Of a DNA stretch of 64,000 nucleotides, positions 32,340 through 41,064 are shown one piece after another. The notes beneath the pieces are model-generated. The model had not been told where the DNA came from, ran no database searches, and saw only the letters and a list, made by a program, of their open reading frames with translations. Position numbers and translations under genes: made by a program. This stretch comes from an uncultured Ruminococcus sp. GTDB taxonomy: Bacteria > Bacillota > Clostridia > Oscillospirales > CAG-272. The stretch lies in the NCBI GenBank assembly GCA_902795355.1, contig CADBKZ010000001.1, positions 60,372-124,371 of the forward strand, read 5' to 3'. The stretch's first letter is position 1, and each line of letters begins with the position of its first letter.

Positions 32340-32822
32340 ATGGAAAATGAATTTCCGCAACGGAAACACCCGCGATTGAAGCATTATGATTACGGCAACG
32401 CAGGCATATATTTTATTACAATTTGTACACACCATAAAAGTTGTCTGCTTTCCACCGTAGGGCGTGGGCTTGCTCCCGCCGAAATCCGACTGACGGAATA
32501 CGGAGAAATTGCCGAACAGCAATTGCTATTGCTGAAAAAAAGATACCCGTTTCTGAACATTGATCAATACGTTATTATGCCGAATCACATTCATGCCATA
32601 TTTATTTTGGAAAAACAAACGGCGGGAGCAAGCCCCCGCCCTACGGTAACGGATATTGTCTGCGCCTATAAATCATTAACAACCAAATTTTGCAAAGCCG
32701 CAAAACCGATTGACAAACTGTTTCAGGATTCGTTCTATGAACATATCATACGCAATTATAACGATTATCGGGAAACCGTCAATTATATCCGCAATAACCC
32801 GCTTCTTTGGAATCATAAATAA
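32340..32822 (+). CDS. REP-associated tyrosine transposase (RAYT)
   Basis: Y1/HUH-superfamily protein of 160 residues, IS200/IS605-like but in the RAYT branch. It begins PRLKHYDYGNAGIYFITICT; the metal-binding HUH motif is MPNHIHAIF (about 80-88). Candidate catalytic tyrosines lie in AYKSLTTKF and the C-terminal NYIRNNPLLWN stretch. RAYTs cut and move REP hairpins in trans. Two segments of the protein are encoded by a near-perfect inverted repeat of a REP-like sequence inside the gene. SD AAAGGAAA precedes the ATG. There are no flanking transposon ends, so it is a solitary domesticated-type gene. Confidence 0.88.
   Translation: MENEFPQRKHPRLKHYDYGNAGIYFITICTHHKSCLLSTVGRGLAPAEIRLTEYGEIAEQQLLLLKKRYPFLNIDQYVIMPNHIHAIFILEKQTAGASPRPTVTDIVCAYKSLTTKFCKAAKPIDKLFQDSFYEHIIRNYNDYRETVNYIRNNPLLWNHK
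32454..32481. repeat. REP-like element inside the RAYT gene, copy 1
   Basis: 28 bases beginning ACCGTAGGGCG and ending GCTCCCGCCG. It encodes TVGRGLAPA in the transposase. Its reverse complement recurs at 32620-32647 with a single mismatch. Confidence 0.85.
32620..32647. repeat. REP-like element inside the RAYT gene, copy 2 (inverted)
   Basis: Reverse complement of 32454-32481, 27 of 28 positions identical. It encodes AGASPRPTV. The copies are 138 bases apart and could pair in the mRNA or in single-stranded DNA. Confidence 0.85.
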
Positions 32823-32837
32823 GCGGTTGCATATTTC

Positions 32838-32886
32838 AGCGAAACACCGGCGGGGCCGAAACGGCCCCGCCGGTGTTTCGCTGTTA
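32838..32886. terminator. Long hairpin terminator between RAYT and yitT
   Basis: About 20-base GC-rich perfect stem (CAGCGAAACACCGGCGGGGC and its complement) with a short loop, followed by TTATT. It lies between convergent genes and probably serves both. Confidence 0.8.
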
Positions 32887-33786
32887 TTCTCCTTCGATAT
32901 GCCGTTCGCCGTTCCGGTTGAAAGCGCCGACAATGCCGTTGACGGTGGAAAGAAAGGCAAATGTATTGTCGTATTTGCGGATGATCCGCTCAAAATCCAC
33001 CATTTCGCGGCGGTTGACCACGCAAAGCAGCATGGAACGGTCGGTATGGCTGTATACCCCGCGCGCCGGAAGCACGGTGCATCCATGGCGCATGGTGGAA
33101 AACAGCTCGTTGGCAATCTCTTCGGCATGGGTTGTGACCACCTCGAATTTGACCGCGCCGCGCGCACCTTTGAAAATCGCGTCCCCAACGCGGGAGTTGA
33201 CGAACACATACGCCACGCAAAGCAGCACGGGGCGGTAGGTCATGCCGTAAACAAAGAACGCAAACAGGGCAACCGTAGCGTTAAGCGCAAAGATTACCCA
33301 AACCATGTTGAAATCGGGTCTCTTATGGTGGATGAACGCGGCGACCACATCGGTGCCGCCCGTGCAGGAACCGGCGCGGACCGCAAGGCTGTAAAGAAGC
33401 CCGTTGAAAACGCCCGCGGCAATTGCGGCGAGCAGCGCGCCGCCCGTATCTTCCGCTTGAAACACGATGGACGAAATGTCAAACTGCCCGACCACCAAAA
33501 AGGTCAGCGAGCTGGTCAGAACGAACACCAACGTCCGAAGCGCGAATTTTCGGTCAAGAATCAGGAACGCCGCTACCAACATGGGAAGATTGATGATCAG
33601 CGAGAGGTACCCCACGCTGAAATGGAAGAGATATTGAATCAGCGTTGCAAGGCCCATGATCCCCGCGGGCGCAAAATCGTTCGGAAACACGAAAATTTCG
33701 CAAACCATGGAATAGGCAATGGCATAAACAATGATGGAACAATACCGGAAAGGGATCGTCCGCGCCAATTTACGAAACGTCAACAT
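32884..33786 (-). CDS. YitT family membrane protein
   Basis: Protein of 300 residues with five to six membrane helices and a C-terminal DUF2179 domain (VKFEVVTTHAEEIANELFS to the end), the standard YitT layout. Typical motifs are NDFAPAGIMGLATLIQYL, GSCTGGTDVVAAFI and HGCTVLPARGVYS. Function in Firmicutes is not settled; no known ligand. Distinct neighbours give no further hint. Confidence 0.88.
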   Translation of the reverse strand: MLTFRKLARTIPFRYCSIIVYAIAYSMVCEIFVFPNDFAPAGIMGLATLIQYLFHFSVGYLSLIINLPMLVAAFLILDRKFALRTLVFVLTSSLTFLVVGQFDISSIVFQAEDTGGALLAAIAAGVFNGLLYSLAVRAGSCTGGTDVVAAFIHHKRPDFNMVWVIFALNATVALFAFFVYGMTYRPVLLCVAYVFVNSRVGDAIFKGARGAVKFEVVTTHAEEIANELFSTMRHGCTVLPARGVYSHTDRSMLLCVVNRREMVDFERIIRKYDNTFAFLSTVNGIVGAFNRNGERHIEGE

Positions 33787-33817
33787 AAAATCAAACCGCC
33801 TTTTTAATCCCGAAAAA

Positions 33818-34246
33818 TCAATGCCCCGCGAACGTTGCGATTACCGCGACCAACGCAAGAACGATGTTGGCGGCGAGCAAGGAACCGAACACGATTTTTG
33901 CGGGTTTATCCGGCGACCGAAGCCCCACCGCGCAGATGATGGAAGCGATCAGATCGTTGATTACGGTAACGCCCGCGAAAAGAATGGCGGCAAGCATTCC
34001 GAAAACGGCTACAAACGCCAACCCGATGCCGCGGCCGACCTCTTCCGCAATTTCGTTCCCACCCGATTTGTTTTCGCTTTCGGTTGCGCTTTCCCCCGCT
34101 TCGTTCGTGGTCTCTTCCGCGGCGGTATTCTCGTTGGAAAGATCCCGAACGCTTTGCGAAGCCGTTACCGCAAAAATACAGCTCAACAACGCCGCCACCG
34201 TGAAAATAGCGGCGAACACCAATTTGATAATATCGGATTTTTTCAT
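33818..34246 (-). CDS. Small membrane protein, unknown
   Basis: Protein of 142 residues with an N-terminal helix (about 8-28), an acidic Thr/Glu-rich extracellular segment (NENTAAEETTNEAGESATES) and two C-terminal helices. No family recognised. The ATG at 34246 overlaps the stop of the upstream gene by one base and has GGAG at good spacing; the upstream GTG is an alternative start. Likely co-transcribed with the two paralogous membrane proteins before it. Confidence 0.6.
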   Translation of the reverse strand: MKKSDIIKLVFAAIFTVAALLSCIFAVTASQSVRDLSNENTAAEETTNEAGESATESENKSGGNEIAEEVGRGIGLAFVAVFGMLAAILFAGVTVINDLIASIICAVGLRSPDKPAKIVFGSLLAANIVLALVAVIATFAGH

Positions 34247-35103
34247 CACACTTTCTCCTTTTCGTTTTCCGGCGGGAATCGTTTTCCCGTTAAATTCAGA
34301 AATGCTTCCGTTTCGTAAGGCGGCACCAAAAGTTCATATTCCCCGAACTCCGATTGAATATGCATCACGGAAACGCCTTTAACCGTGTAGGCGCCGAGAT
34401 AGGTGGACCGGATGCGGTATTGCCGATACGCCTCGGAGCGCGGCGGTTCTTTTTTGTTCCAGAAATAGAACGTTACCCGACGTTCGACGCGCGTAAGACC
34501 CGCAATGGAATCCAGCGGGATTCCCACAACGTTCTCCACATCGGCAAGGCACAGGCAACCGTCCGCCACCCATGCCCGAAAGGCAAACGCCGTATGAACC
34601 GTGTTTTTCTCCACGCCGTTCTGAACGCGGTAGGAGGATGTCAGCAAATCGAGCGAGATCGCGTTTTCGGGAACGCCGAGCGCGGAGTACGCCTCGGCGT
34701 CAATCGCGTCGGAGCGGTCGCGCAGGCGGTCGGCCGCCTCGCTGTTCCCCGCTTTTTTGGCGCGGACGCGTTCGTAGGCCACCAGCCCGATCGCAACGCC
34801 CAACAGCGCAAAAGACGCGAGAATGGAAACGGGATAAGCGCGGAACAGCGCGCCGAACGACCCAACGCCCGCTTCGTTGCCCTGCATGCGCGCAATGATC
34901 AGCAGAACGACGCCCGTTACCAACGCGAACGTTCGCAGCAGGGCCAGCCTGCGCGAGGGGCGGTATTCCTCGGCAAACGCTTCCGCGTCCTGCCCGAAAC
35001 GCTCCATTTTTTCTTTCAGCTCGGCGGGTATCTGCCGCAAAACAAAGGCTTGTCCGTCAATCTGCTCGGCGTCGTCCCGAACGCCGAAAATGTTTTTTGC
35101 CAC
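34246..35103 (-). CDS. Two-helix membrane protein, paralogue of 35107-35943
   Basis: Protein of 285 residues: soluble N-terminus (MAKNIFGVRDDAEQIDGQAF), two membrane helices (about 54-72 and 92-110), a charged linker, then a domain with AYSALGVPENAISLDLLTSSY and a C-terminal ELLVPPYETEAFLNLTG. The next gene upstream has the same plan (AYRSLGVPDDAETMD, ELWIPPYEIDAFCRLS), so the two arose by tandem duplication. The C-terminal half looks like a PH-domain-like membrane-sensing module, a guess. SD precedes the ATG closely. Confidence 0.65.
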   Translation of the reverse strand: MAKNIFGVRDDAEQIDGQAFVLRQIPAELKEKMERFGQDAEAFAEEYRPSRRLALLRTFALVTGVVLLIIARMQGNEAGVGSFGALFRAYPVSILASFALLGVAIGLVAYERVRAKKAGNSEAADRLRDRSDAIDAEAYSALGVPENAISLDLLTSSYRVQNGVEKNTVHTAFAFRAWVADGCLCLADVENVVGIPLDSIAGLTRVERRVTFYFWNKKEPPRSEAYRQYRIRSTYLGAYTVKGVSVMHIQSEFGEYELLVPPYETEAFLNLTGKRFPPENEKEKV

Positions 35104-35106
35104 AGG

Positions 35107-35943
35107 TTATTCTCCTTTTCCCGCAATTTTTTGATCGGACAACCGACAGAACGCGTCAATTTCGTAAGGCGGAATCCAAAGCTCGAAATCGCCTTTTCCC
35201 GAACGGATCTCCGCAACATAGCGGCTCCCCGCGCGGTAACCGAACTCGTCCTCGTCCGGCAGTTCTTCCACGCCGTAGGTTTCGGCGGGAGCTTCCTTGT
35301 TCCAGAACAGAAAATCCAGCGGTTCCGCTCGGAGCGAAACCGCGCCAATGTCGGCAATCGGAATCGCGATCAGCTCTTCCGCATCGGAAAAGCAAAGCCG
35401 GTTTTCCTCGTCTTTCCATACGCGGTATTCGCTTGCAAAGGGGGAAACATGGGTCTTTTTCCCCTCTTTTTCCACATAGCATCCGAAAACATCCATTGTC
35501 TCCGCGTCGTCCGGAACGCCAAGCGAACGGTATGCCTCCCGTTCCAACCGATCGTTTTCGCGCAGCTCTTCTTCATCAAAAATTCCCTTTTCGGGATTTT
35601 CTCCGGCTTTTTCGGCCTTTTTATGGCGCAAATAGCGAACCGCAAAAGCAACGGAGCCGCAAAGCAACGCCGCGCCAACGGCCAAAGCGACGCCGCCGAA
35701 AAGGGCGTTGGGGTTTTCGGCATCGACAAAAGACTTTACTCCCAATGCAATCGCCAACCCTGCCAAAAGTAGCATGATAACGGAAGTTCCGAACCAATCC
35801 ATCGGCCGAAGCATTTTCTTGACCTGCTTGGAGATCAATTGCTCCCGTTGCTTTTGAATGGCCGGATCCACTTTCCGAATTACATAGGGGTTTGCCTTTT
35901 GCTTTGTTTCATCCAAACGGACTTCAAACAGATTCTTTCCCAT
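35107..35943 (-). CDS. Two-helix membrane protein, paralogue of 34246-35103
   Basis: Protein of 278 residues beginning MGKNLFEVRLDETKQKANPY, with two membrane helices (about 50-72 and 82-104) and a soluble C-terminal domain that ends FELWIPPYEIDAFCRLSDQ. It is the duplicated partner of the gene 3 bases downstream. The family is not known to me. AAGGAG lies before the ATG. Confidence 0.65.
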   Translation of the reverse strand: MGKNLFEVRLDETKQKANPYVIRKVDPAIQKQREQLISKQVKKMLRPMDWFGTSVIMLLLAGLAIALGVKSFVDAENPNALFGGVALAVGAALLCGSVAFAVRYLRHKKAEKAGENPEKGIFDEEELRENDRLEREAYRSLGVPDDAETMDVFGCYVEKEGKKTHVSPFASEYRVWKDEENRLCFSDAEELIAIPIADIGAVSLRAEPLDFLFWNKEAPAETYGVEELPDEDEFGYRAGSRYVAEIRSGKGDFELWIPPYEIDAFCRLSDQKIAGKGE

Positions 35944-35956
35944 TTCTATCTCCTTT

Positions 35957-36709
35957 TTATATTGGTTTCACCGCTCGGGTGGCAACGTAGGTGGGAATAT
36001 TCAATTCCCGAAAACGCCCCTCGCTGTTGTAATCCTCGTACAGATCGGTTAAAAGGAAGCCCGCGCGGAGCTGCGCGCCGATCTGATCTTCCATCGTGTG
36101 CGAAAACTGCATGCCGTAGTCGCCCGCTTCCAACTGCGCCCTCTGCTCGGGATAAACGAGCGGATCAAACGGAAGATGATTTACAATGGTAGTTTCATCT
36201 TCGTTTACCAAATAATTAGTACCGTTTTCAAACCCGCCGAGCAACACCCCGCCCCCGCGCAGAACGCGGAAGCATTCGCGGAACACCGGCTCCGTTTCGC
36301 GGATGTAGTTGTTGGAAACGGGATGGAAGATCAGATCAAACGCCCCGTCGGCAAACGGGAACGGCTTGGTCATGTCCGCGCGGATCACGCGGATATCATA
36401 GCCTTCCCGCGCGGCAACCTCGCGCTCGGTTTCGCATTGCTTGGGGGAATAATCCAAAACCGTGCAAACCGCGCCGAGGGCGGCGAAAACCGGCATTTGC
36501 TGTCCGCCGCCCGACGCCAACCCAAGCACTTTTTTGCCGCGAAGCTCTCCGAACCACGCATGCGGAACAGGCTTGGTCGGCGTCAGCACCACGTCCCATT
36601 CGCCCGCCGCCGCGCGGACATAGGTTTCATGGTCAATGGGCCGTCCCCATTCCCATCCCTCTTCAATCCAGCGGTCAATCGTTGCGGCGTTCAGATCCTG
36701 ATAGTTCAT
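35957..36709 (-). CDS. Class I SAM-dependent methyltransferase
   Basis: Protein of 250 residues with a Rossmann methyltransferase core: motif I VLGLASGGGQQMPVFAALGA near residue 61, motif II VLDYSPKQCE, and FPFADGAFDLIFHPVSNNYI for motifs III-IV. Resembles small-molecule methyltransferases of the Methyltransf_11 type. The ATG at 36709 was chosen because AAAGGA lies seven bases before it; two earlier ATGs in frame lack SDs. Substrate unknown. Confidence 0.8.
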   Translation of the reverse strand: MNYQDLNAATIDRWIEEGWEWGRPIDHETYVRAAAGEWDVVLTPTKPVPHAWFGELRGKKVLGLASGGGQQMPVFAALGAVCTVLDYSPKQCETEREVAAREGYDIRVIRADMTKPFPFADGAFDLIFHPVSNNYIRETEPVFRECFRVLRGGGVLLGGFENGTNYLVNEDETTIVNHLPFDPLVYPEQRAQLEAGDYGMQFSHTMEDQIGAQLRAGFLLTDLYEDYNSEGRFRELNIPTYVATRAVKPI

Positions 36710-36753
36710 ATTCGTTTCCTTTTGAAATTCCGGTTTTTTCATTGCCAAATTCC

Positions 36754-37878
36754 TTAATCGCTGAAATCGCGGTCGAGGTTCACATAGAAGCGGAAATCGG
36801 GAAATTTCGCTTCCAGATGCTCCCGAACGGTGCTCGCAATGGCTTTCGGTTCCCGCTCCGCAAAATCCACAATGATGTCGAACGAAACGACTTTTGCGGA
36901 ATGCTCCATATAAAACCCGTGCATTTGCAGGACCTGCGGATAGGCTTCCAGCTCTTGTTTCGCCGCCTCGCGGATGGTTCTGGAAAGATCGTCCGACGCG
37001 TTTGTTGCGTAAACGCCAACGGTCAGAATCACCCCGAAATCACGGTAAATATCCGCGGTAATGCGGCGGGTCAACGTGTCGATCTCCCGCGCGGTCATGT
37101 AGTCGTCGATCTCGATATGGACCGACCCGATCAACTGCTCGGGGCCGTAGGTATGCAGAATCAGGTCGTATGCGCCGTGCACCTCTTCAAAAGAGGTGAT
37201 TTTCCCTTTTATCTGCTCCGCAAGCTCGGAATCGATCCGAACGCCGATCAGATCGCTGATCGCCTCGCGCATAACCTCGATGCCGGCTTTGAGGATGAAC
37301 ACCGAAATGCCCACGCCGAGGAACCCTTCGATGTTGATCTTCCAGATCATGGCAATTACGGCGGAAACCAGCGTTGCGGCCGAAAGGATCGCGTCAAACA
37401 GCGCGTCCGCGCCCGAGGTTGCCAGCGAGGAAGAGTTCAGCTCTTTCCCCTTTTTGCGGAAATACCGCCCGAGGAACACCTTGGCAAGCACCGCCGCGGC
37501 AATGATAACGATGGAATATACCTTATAATTCGTTTCCGCTGGACTGATGATCTTTTCGATGGACTCTTTGAGCGAGGTCACGCCCGCGACCAACACGATA
37601 ATGGCAATGATCGACGAGGTGACATACTCGACCCTGCCATGCCCGTAGGGGTGTTTTTTATCGGCCGCTTTGCCCGCGATCTTCGTTCCGATGATGGTGA
37701 TGATCGAGGAAAGCGCGTCCGAGAGGTTGTTGACCGCGTCGAGGATCACGGCGATGGAGTTTGCCAACAGGCCGACGACGGCCTTGAACGCCACCAGAAT
37801 CAGATTAACGCCGATGCCGCGATAGCTGACCTTAACGATTTGCCGCGTGCGGTCCCGCCCTTGCGATTCGTAATCCAT
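36754..37878 (-). CDS. Cation diffusion facilitator transporter
   Basis: Protein of 374 residues, a CDF family metal/proton antiporter with six membrane helices. Metal-site residues are visible in DAVNNLSDALSS (helix II), HPYGHGRVEYV (loop) and SGADALFDAILS (helix V); a C-terminal cytoplasmic ferredoxin-like domain follows, longer than in minimal CDFs. Probably exports Zn, Mn or Fe. GGAG precedes the ATG at 37878. Confidence 0.92.
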   Translation of the reverse strand: MDYESQGRDRTRQIVKVSYRGIGVNLILVAFKAVVGLLANSIAVILDAVNNLSDALSSIITIIGTKIAGKAADKKHPYGHGRVEYVTSSIIAIIVLVAGVTSLKESIEKIISPAETNYKVYSIVIIAAAVLAKVFLGRYFRKKGKELNSSSLATSGADALFDAILSAATLVSAVIAMIWKINIEGFLGVGISVFILKAGIEVMREAISDLIGVRIDSELAEQIKGKITSFEEVHGAYDLILHTYGPEQLIGSVHIEIDDYMTAREIDTLTRRITADIYRDFGVILTVGVYATNASDDLSRTIREAAKQELEAYPQVLQMHGFYMEHSAKVVSFDIIVDFAEREPKAIASTVREHLEAKFPDFRFYVNLDRDFSD

Positions 37879-37899
37879 AAATCGTTCTCCTTCTGTCAA

Positions 37900-38346
37900 T
37901 TATGTCAATTTCCGGTATAACCGCGCGTTCCAGAACTCCATTCCGAGTTCATCCAAATAAAAATGCAGGATCGCGCGGAAGTTTTTGGTCGCCGTGGAAA
38001 GCAGGATGTAGTCCGCTTCCCCGCGCAACGCGTTTTCCGCATAGCGGAACAGGGCCGATCCGATTCCCTGCGACCGGCGCTCGGGAACCACATACAGCTC
38101 TTCCAGCTCGAAATACGGCGTTCCCTCGCGCATCACCGAGGTGGTTTGCTCGGCTTTTTGCACCTTTCCGAACAGGTACCCAACCGTTCTTCCCCGCTCG
38201 GCTGCAAGGAACACGCGGCGGCCGAAAAGGTCCTCGGGGTTGTTCTTGCGATAGCCGTGGGTGCAGTTTTCGGCTTCCCAACGCTCCGAAAGCGCGATCA
38301 GCTCGGCGGTGAGCGCGTCGCTCGGGGCGGCTTCCGTAATCTTCAT
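37900..38346 (-). CDS. GNAT family N-acetyltransferase
   Basis: Protein of 148 residues with the acetyl-CoA binding loop ERRSQGIGSALFRYAENALR and the preceding strand ELEELYVVPE. A small GNAT of unknown acceptor. It starts one base after the upstream flavoprotein gene stop, so the two are probably coupled. Confidence 0.85.
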   Translation of the reverse strand: MKITEAAPSDALTAELIALSERWEAENCTHGYRKNNPEDLFGRRVFLAAERGRTVGYLFGKVQKAEQTTSVMREGTPYFELEELYVVPERRSQGIGSALFRYAENALRGEADYILLSTATKNFRAILHFYLDELGMEFWNARLYRKLT

Positions 38347-38347
38347 A

Positions 38348-38965
38348 TCACCGGACAAAATGCGTGAACACCCGCGGCTCGACCTCGGGCAATCCGTATG
38401 CTTCCTTTCCGAGCGCAATGCTCTTCATTAAAAAGGACATGTTGCGCGCCAGAGCGCGCAGGGATTGAAGCCCCTCTTCGTCCTGCGCCGCCTCGCCGCG
38501 CTCTCTGCCGTGGACCTCGTTCCAATAATGGCTCGAAGCGACCGGCATGCCGCTGATGGTGAAAAACTTGTTCAGCTCGTCAAAGGTCGCGGTGGTTCCC
38601 GCGCGGCGGGCGACCACCACCGAAGCGCCGACCTTCATGCGTTTATCAAACCGCGTGGAGTAGAACAGGCGGTCGAGGAATGCCACCAGCGTTGCGTTTG
38701 CCGACGCGTAATACACGGGCGACGCGACGACAAGCCCCTCGCAAGCCTCGAATTTCGGCGCGGTTTCGTTGACAAGATCATCAAACACGCACTTTCCCGT
38801 TTTGGCGCATCCGCCGCAGGCAACACACCCGCGGATCGGCCGATTGCCGACCGGAACAATTTCGGTTTCCACGCCGTTTTCCGCGAATACGGTTTCCATT
38901 TCTTTCAGCGCAAGCGCGGTATTTCCGTTCGCGCGCGGCGAACCGTTGAGCATTAACACTTTCAT
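38348..38965 (-). CDS. NADPH-dependent FMN reductase / iron-sulfur flavoprotein-like
   Basis: Protein of 205 residues with a flavodoxin-like fold: MKVLMLNGSPRANGNT phosphate loop, then the cysteine cluster CVACGGCAKTGKC (about 47-59), as in iron-sulfur flavoproteins, and SPVYYASANATLVAFLDR. Probably an FMN-dependent oxidoreductase. SD AAAGGAGA lies before the ATG. Confidence 0.88.
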   Translation of the reverse strand: MKVLMLNGSPRANGNTALALKEMETVFAENGVETEIVPVGNRPIRGCVACGGCAKTGKCVFDDLVNETAPKFEACEGLVVASPVYYASANATLVAFLDRLFYSTRFDKRMKVGASVVVARRAGTTATFDELNKFFTISGMPVASSHYWNEVHGRERGEAAQDEEGLQSLRALARNMSFLMKSIALGKEAYGLPEVEPRVFTHFVR

Positions 38966-39042
38966 GGGATGTCTCCTTTTTTGTTTTGGGTTTCTAACAG
39001 AATATGCGGCGAACGGCCGAGCGGTCCGTCGGGGCGTTTCCT

Positions 39043-39657
39043 TTATTTGCCAAGTCCCGCCCGATGATTTTCAATGGTTTTGGCAATCACCGACGCCGCA
39101 AGGATCGACCCCGCCGCCGACGGGTGGTAGTCGTCCGGAACATAGAGGTCCACGGTGTCGGATCTCGTGCCGTCGGGATCATAAGCCTTCATTTCGGCGG
39201 TCACGCGGAAAAACGCGTCCCCAACGTCGGCAATCAGCGCGCCGTTTTCCGCGGCGGCCGCATGGTAAGCATCCGAGAGGGCCTGCTTCATTTCCGCATA
39301 GGAAAGCCCCGTTTTGGCGAGCTTCTCGCTCCCCTCGCGGTATGCCCAAGTCAGATACAGAACGGGAACGGCTCCGTTTGCGCGGATCAGGCGGCAAAGC
39401 TCGGTTACATGCTCGCGAAACGCCTTGGCATTGGCAAACGGGCCTGCGCTCTGCTCCTGCAACACCACATAGTCCCACTTCTCTTCCGCCAACGCCCGAA
39501 GCGTTCGCGCGCCCATTTCGGTTTCGGGGTTATACTGCTCGCCGAGGTTTGCCCCGCCGCGCGTATGGGACGCAACTTCCGCCCCCGTCAGGGCCGCAAG
39601 CAGGCGCGGCATTCCGTGAAAATAGGTAAAACTGTTTCCGAGCATCAGGATTCGCAT
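39043..39657 (-). CDS. SGNH-type hydrolase (DUF4886-like)
   Basis: Protein of 204 residues. Block I is MRILMLGNSFTYFHG with the nucleophile Ser9, and the C-terminal block V is PDDYHPSAAGS, supplying Asp and His. These match GDSL/SGNH esterases in the DUF4886 group. There is no signal peptide, so it is cytoplasmic. A second SGNH gene lies at 41994. Substrate unknown; esters of sugars or lipids are likely. Confidence 0.82.
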   Translation of the reverse strand: MRILMLGNSFTYFHGMPRLLAALTGAEVASHTRGGANLGEQYNPETEMGARTLRALAEEKWDYVVLQEQSAGPFANAKAFREHVTELCRLIRANGAVPVLYLTWAYREGSEKLAKTGLSYAEMKQALSDAYHAAAAENGALIADVGDAFFRVTAEMKAYDPDGTRSDTVDLYVPDDYHPSAAGSILAASVIAKTIENHRAGLGK

Positions 39658-39682
39658 GGTGAAAATTCCCCCTTGAATTGGT

Positions 39683-40330
39683 TTATTCGTCGTATAAGAA
39701 CTCCGCGACCGATTCGGGCAACCGACCCGAAAACCGAACGGTTTTCAGCCCGTGTTCGCGCAGAAGCGGCAACGGAAATTCGTCCTCGGTAAAGCAGCGC
39801 AAAACGCGCAGTTCCATGCAACGGTCGGCATAGTCCGCAAAATCCGCGCGGATGACCTCGCATTTGAACAGGATGCAGGAATAAGGCCTGCCCATATAGA
39901 TATACACGTAGTCTCCGAGCCGACAGCCGCGCGGCTGTTTCCAGATAATGGAGCCGTATTGCTCGAAATGCCCGACGACATCATAAACGCTCGGATTGGC
40001 GGGGATCAGCCACGAGGCCGCCTTTCCCGTATGCACAAAGCAATAGCGGCGGATGGCCGAGAGAACGGACAGATACGCCTCGCGCACCTTTGCAACATAG
40101 CTCCCGTGCGCGTCGGCGGCGCGAAGCGGCAGGTATTCTTCCCCCGTTTCGCGGTCGGTCACGCGCCCCGAAACCGCGCCCGCTTCCGAAACGGTTACGG
40201 TTGCCGTAAAATCGGTATCGGGAATGGGAACAGTAAATCGGTATCCGCTCTCGGTTTCGGCAAAGCCGTGGGCGGTCAGGGCTTCAAAATCGGGGGCGTA
40301 GCCCTCGAAAACGGATTCTTCAATGCTCAT
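39683..40330 (-). CDS. MmcQ/YjbR-like and EVE-like fusion protein
   Basis: Protein of 215 residues. The N-terminal half (to about 100) has the MmcQ/YjbR wing-helix pattern (VREAYLSVLSAIRRYCF); the C-terminal half (WLIPANPSVYDVVGHFEQYG, GDYVYIYMGRPYSCILFKCE) resembles EVE/PUA-like domains that bind modified bases. The start overlaps the upstream HAD gene by 4 bases. Function unknown; nucleic acid or nucleotide sensing is plausible. Confidence 0.65.
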   Translation of the reverse strand: MSIEESVFEGYAPDFEALTAHGFAETESGYRFTVPIPDTDFTATVTVSEAGAVSGRVTDRETGEEYLPLRAADAHGSYVAKVREAYLSVLSAIRRYCFVHTGKAASWLIPANPSVYDVVGHFEQYGSIIWKQPRGCRLGDYVYIYMGRPYSCILFKCEVIRADFADYADRCMELRVLRCFTEDEFPLPLLREHGLKTVRFSGRLPESVAEFLYDE

Positions 40331-41064
40331 TCGCAGGCTCCCCCTCGGGCGGTCAAGCCGCAATCCCGCAGGATCCGCGGCAATTTCCGCAAATCGTCAA
40401 TCTCAAAATCCACCGAAACGCCCAAACGGTTGGCGGCATGCGACGGATTATACCAGCAGGTGCGGATACCCGCGTTGTTGCCGCCGCGGATGTCGCTCGT
40501 CAGCGAATCGCCGACGATCATAACCTCGTCGGGCGCGAAACGGCCGATTTTCGACCACACGCCCTCGAAAAAAGCGACCGTCGGCTTCTCCGCGCCGACA
40601 TCCTCGGAGATGAACACGCCGTCCAACAGCCGATCCAAACCGGATCTGGCAATTTTGCGCTCCTGCGCGAGCTTGGTTCCGTTGGTAACGGCATACTGCC
40701 GGACGAACGGTTTCAATTCGCGAAGCACCTCGGGCGCGTCGTCGTTGAAACAGATGGTTTCGCCGAGGTCGATCTGATATTGCGCGTTGAACAACGGAAC
40801 CACCTCGGCCGGAAGCCCGTATTTCCCGAAAAATTCACGGAAGCGCCCTTCCAGCACCTCGGATTTGGAAATTTCGCCGCGTTCGAGCCGCTCCCACCAC
40901 TTGCGGTTGATGCGGGAATAGTCGGCGAGCATTTCATCGGTGCAAACGCCGAGTCCAAGGCGGGCAAACCCCATGCGAACGCCGACCTTTTCGGCTTCGA
41001 GAAAGTTGAGAATCGTTCCGTCGATGTCCCAAAGCACCGCTTTGATTTGCATCATTTTTCGCAT
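40327..41064 (-). CDS. HAD hydrolase, YjjG-like nucleotidase
   Basis: Protein of 245 residues with the HAD motifs LWDIDGTILNF (nucleophile Asp and acid Asp), AVTNGTKL, AEKP and IVGDSLTSDI. The cap domain and length fit YjjG-type 5'-nucleotidases that clean out non-canonical pyrimidine nucleotides. The ATG at 41064 has AAAGAGG upstream and overlaps the end of the acyltransferase gene by 13 bases. Confidence 0.88.
   Translation of the reverse strand: MRKMMQIKAVLWDIDGTILNFLEAEKVGVRMGFARLGLGVCTDEMLADYSRINRKWWERLERGEISKSEVLEGRFREFFGKYGLPAEVVPLFNAQYQIDLGETICFNDDAPEVLRELKPFVRQYAVTNGTKLAQERKIARSGLDRLLDGVFISEDVGAEKPTVAFFEGVWSKIGRFAPDEVMIVGDSLTSDIRGGNNAGIRTCWYNPSHAANRLGVSVDFEIDDLRKLPRILRDCGLTARGGACE

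Noticed and set aside
32340..32822. Active IS200/IS605 insertion sequence
   Set aside because: The sequence groups with RAYTs, has no left and right end hairpins or TnpB, and shows the internal REP-like repeats instead.
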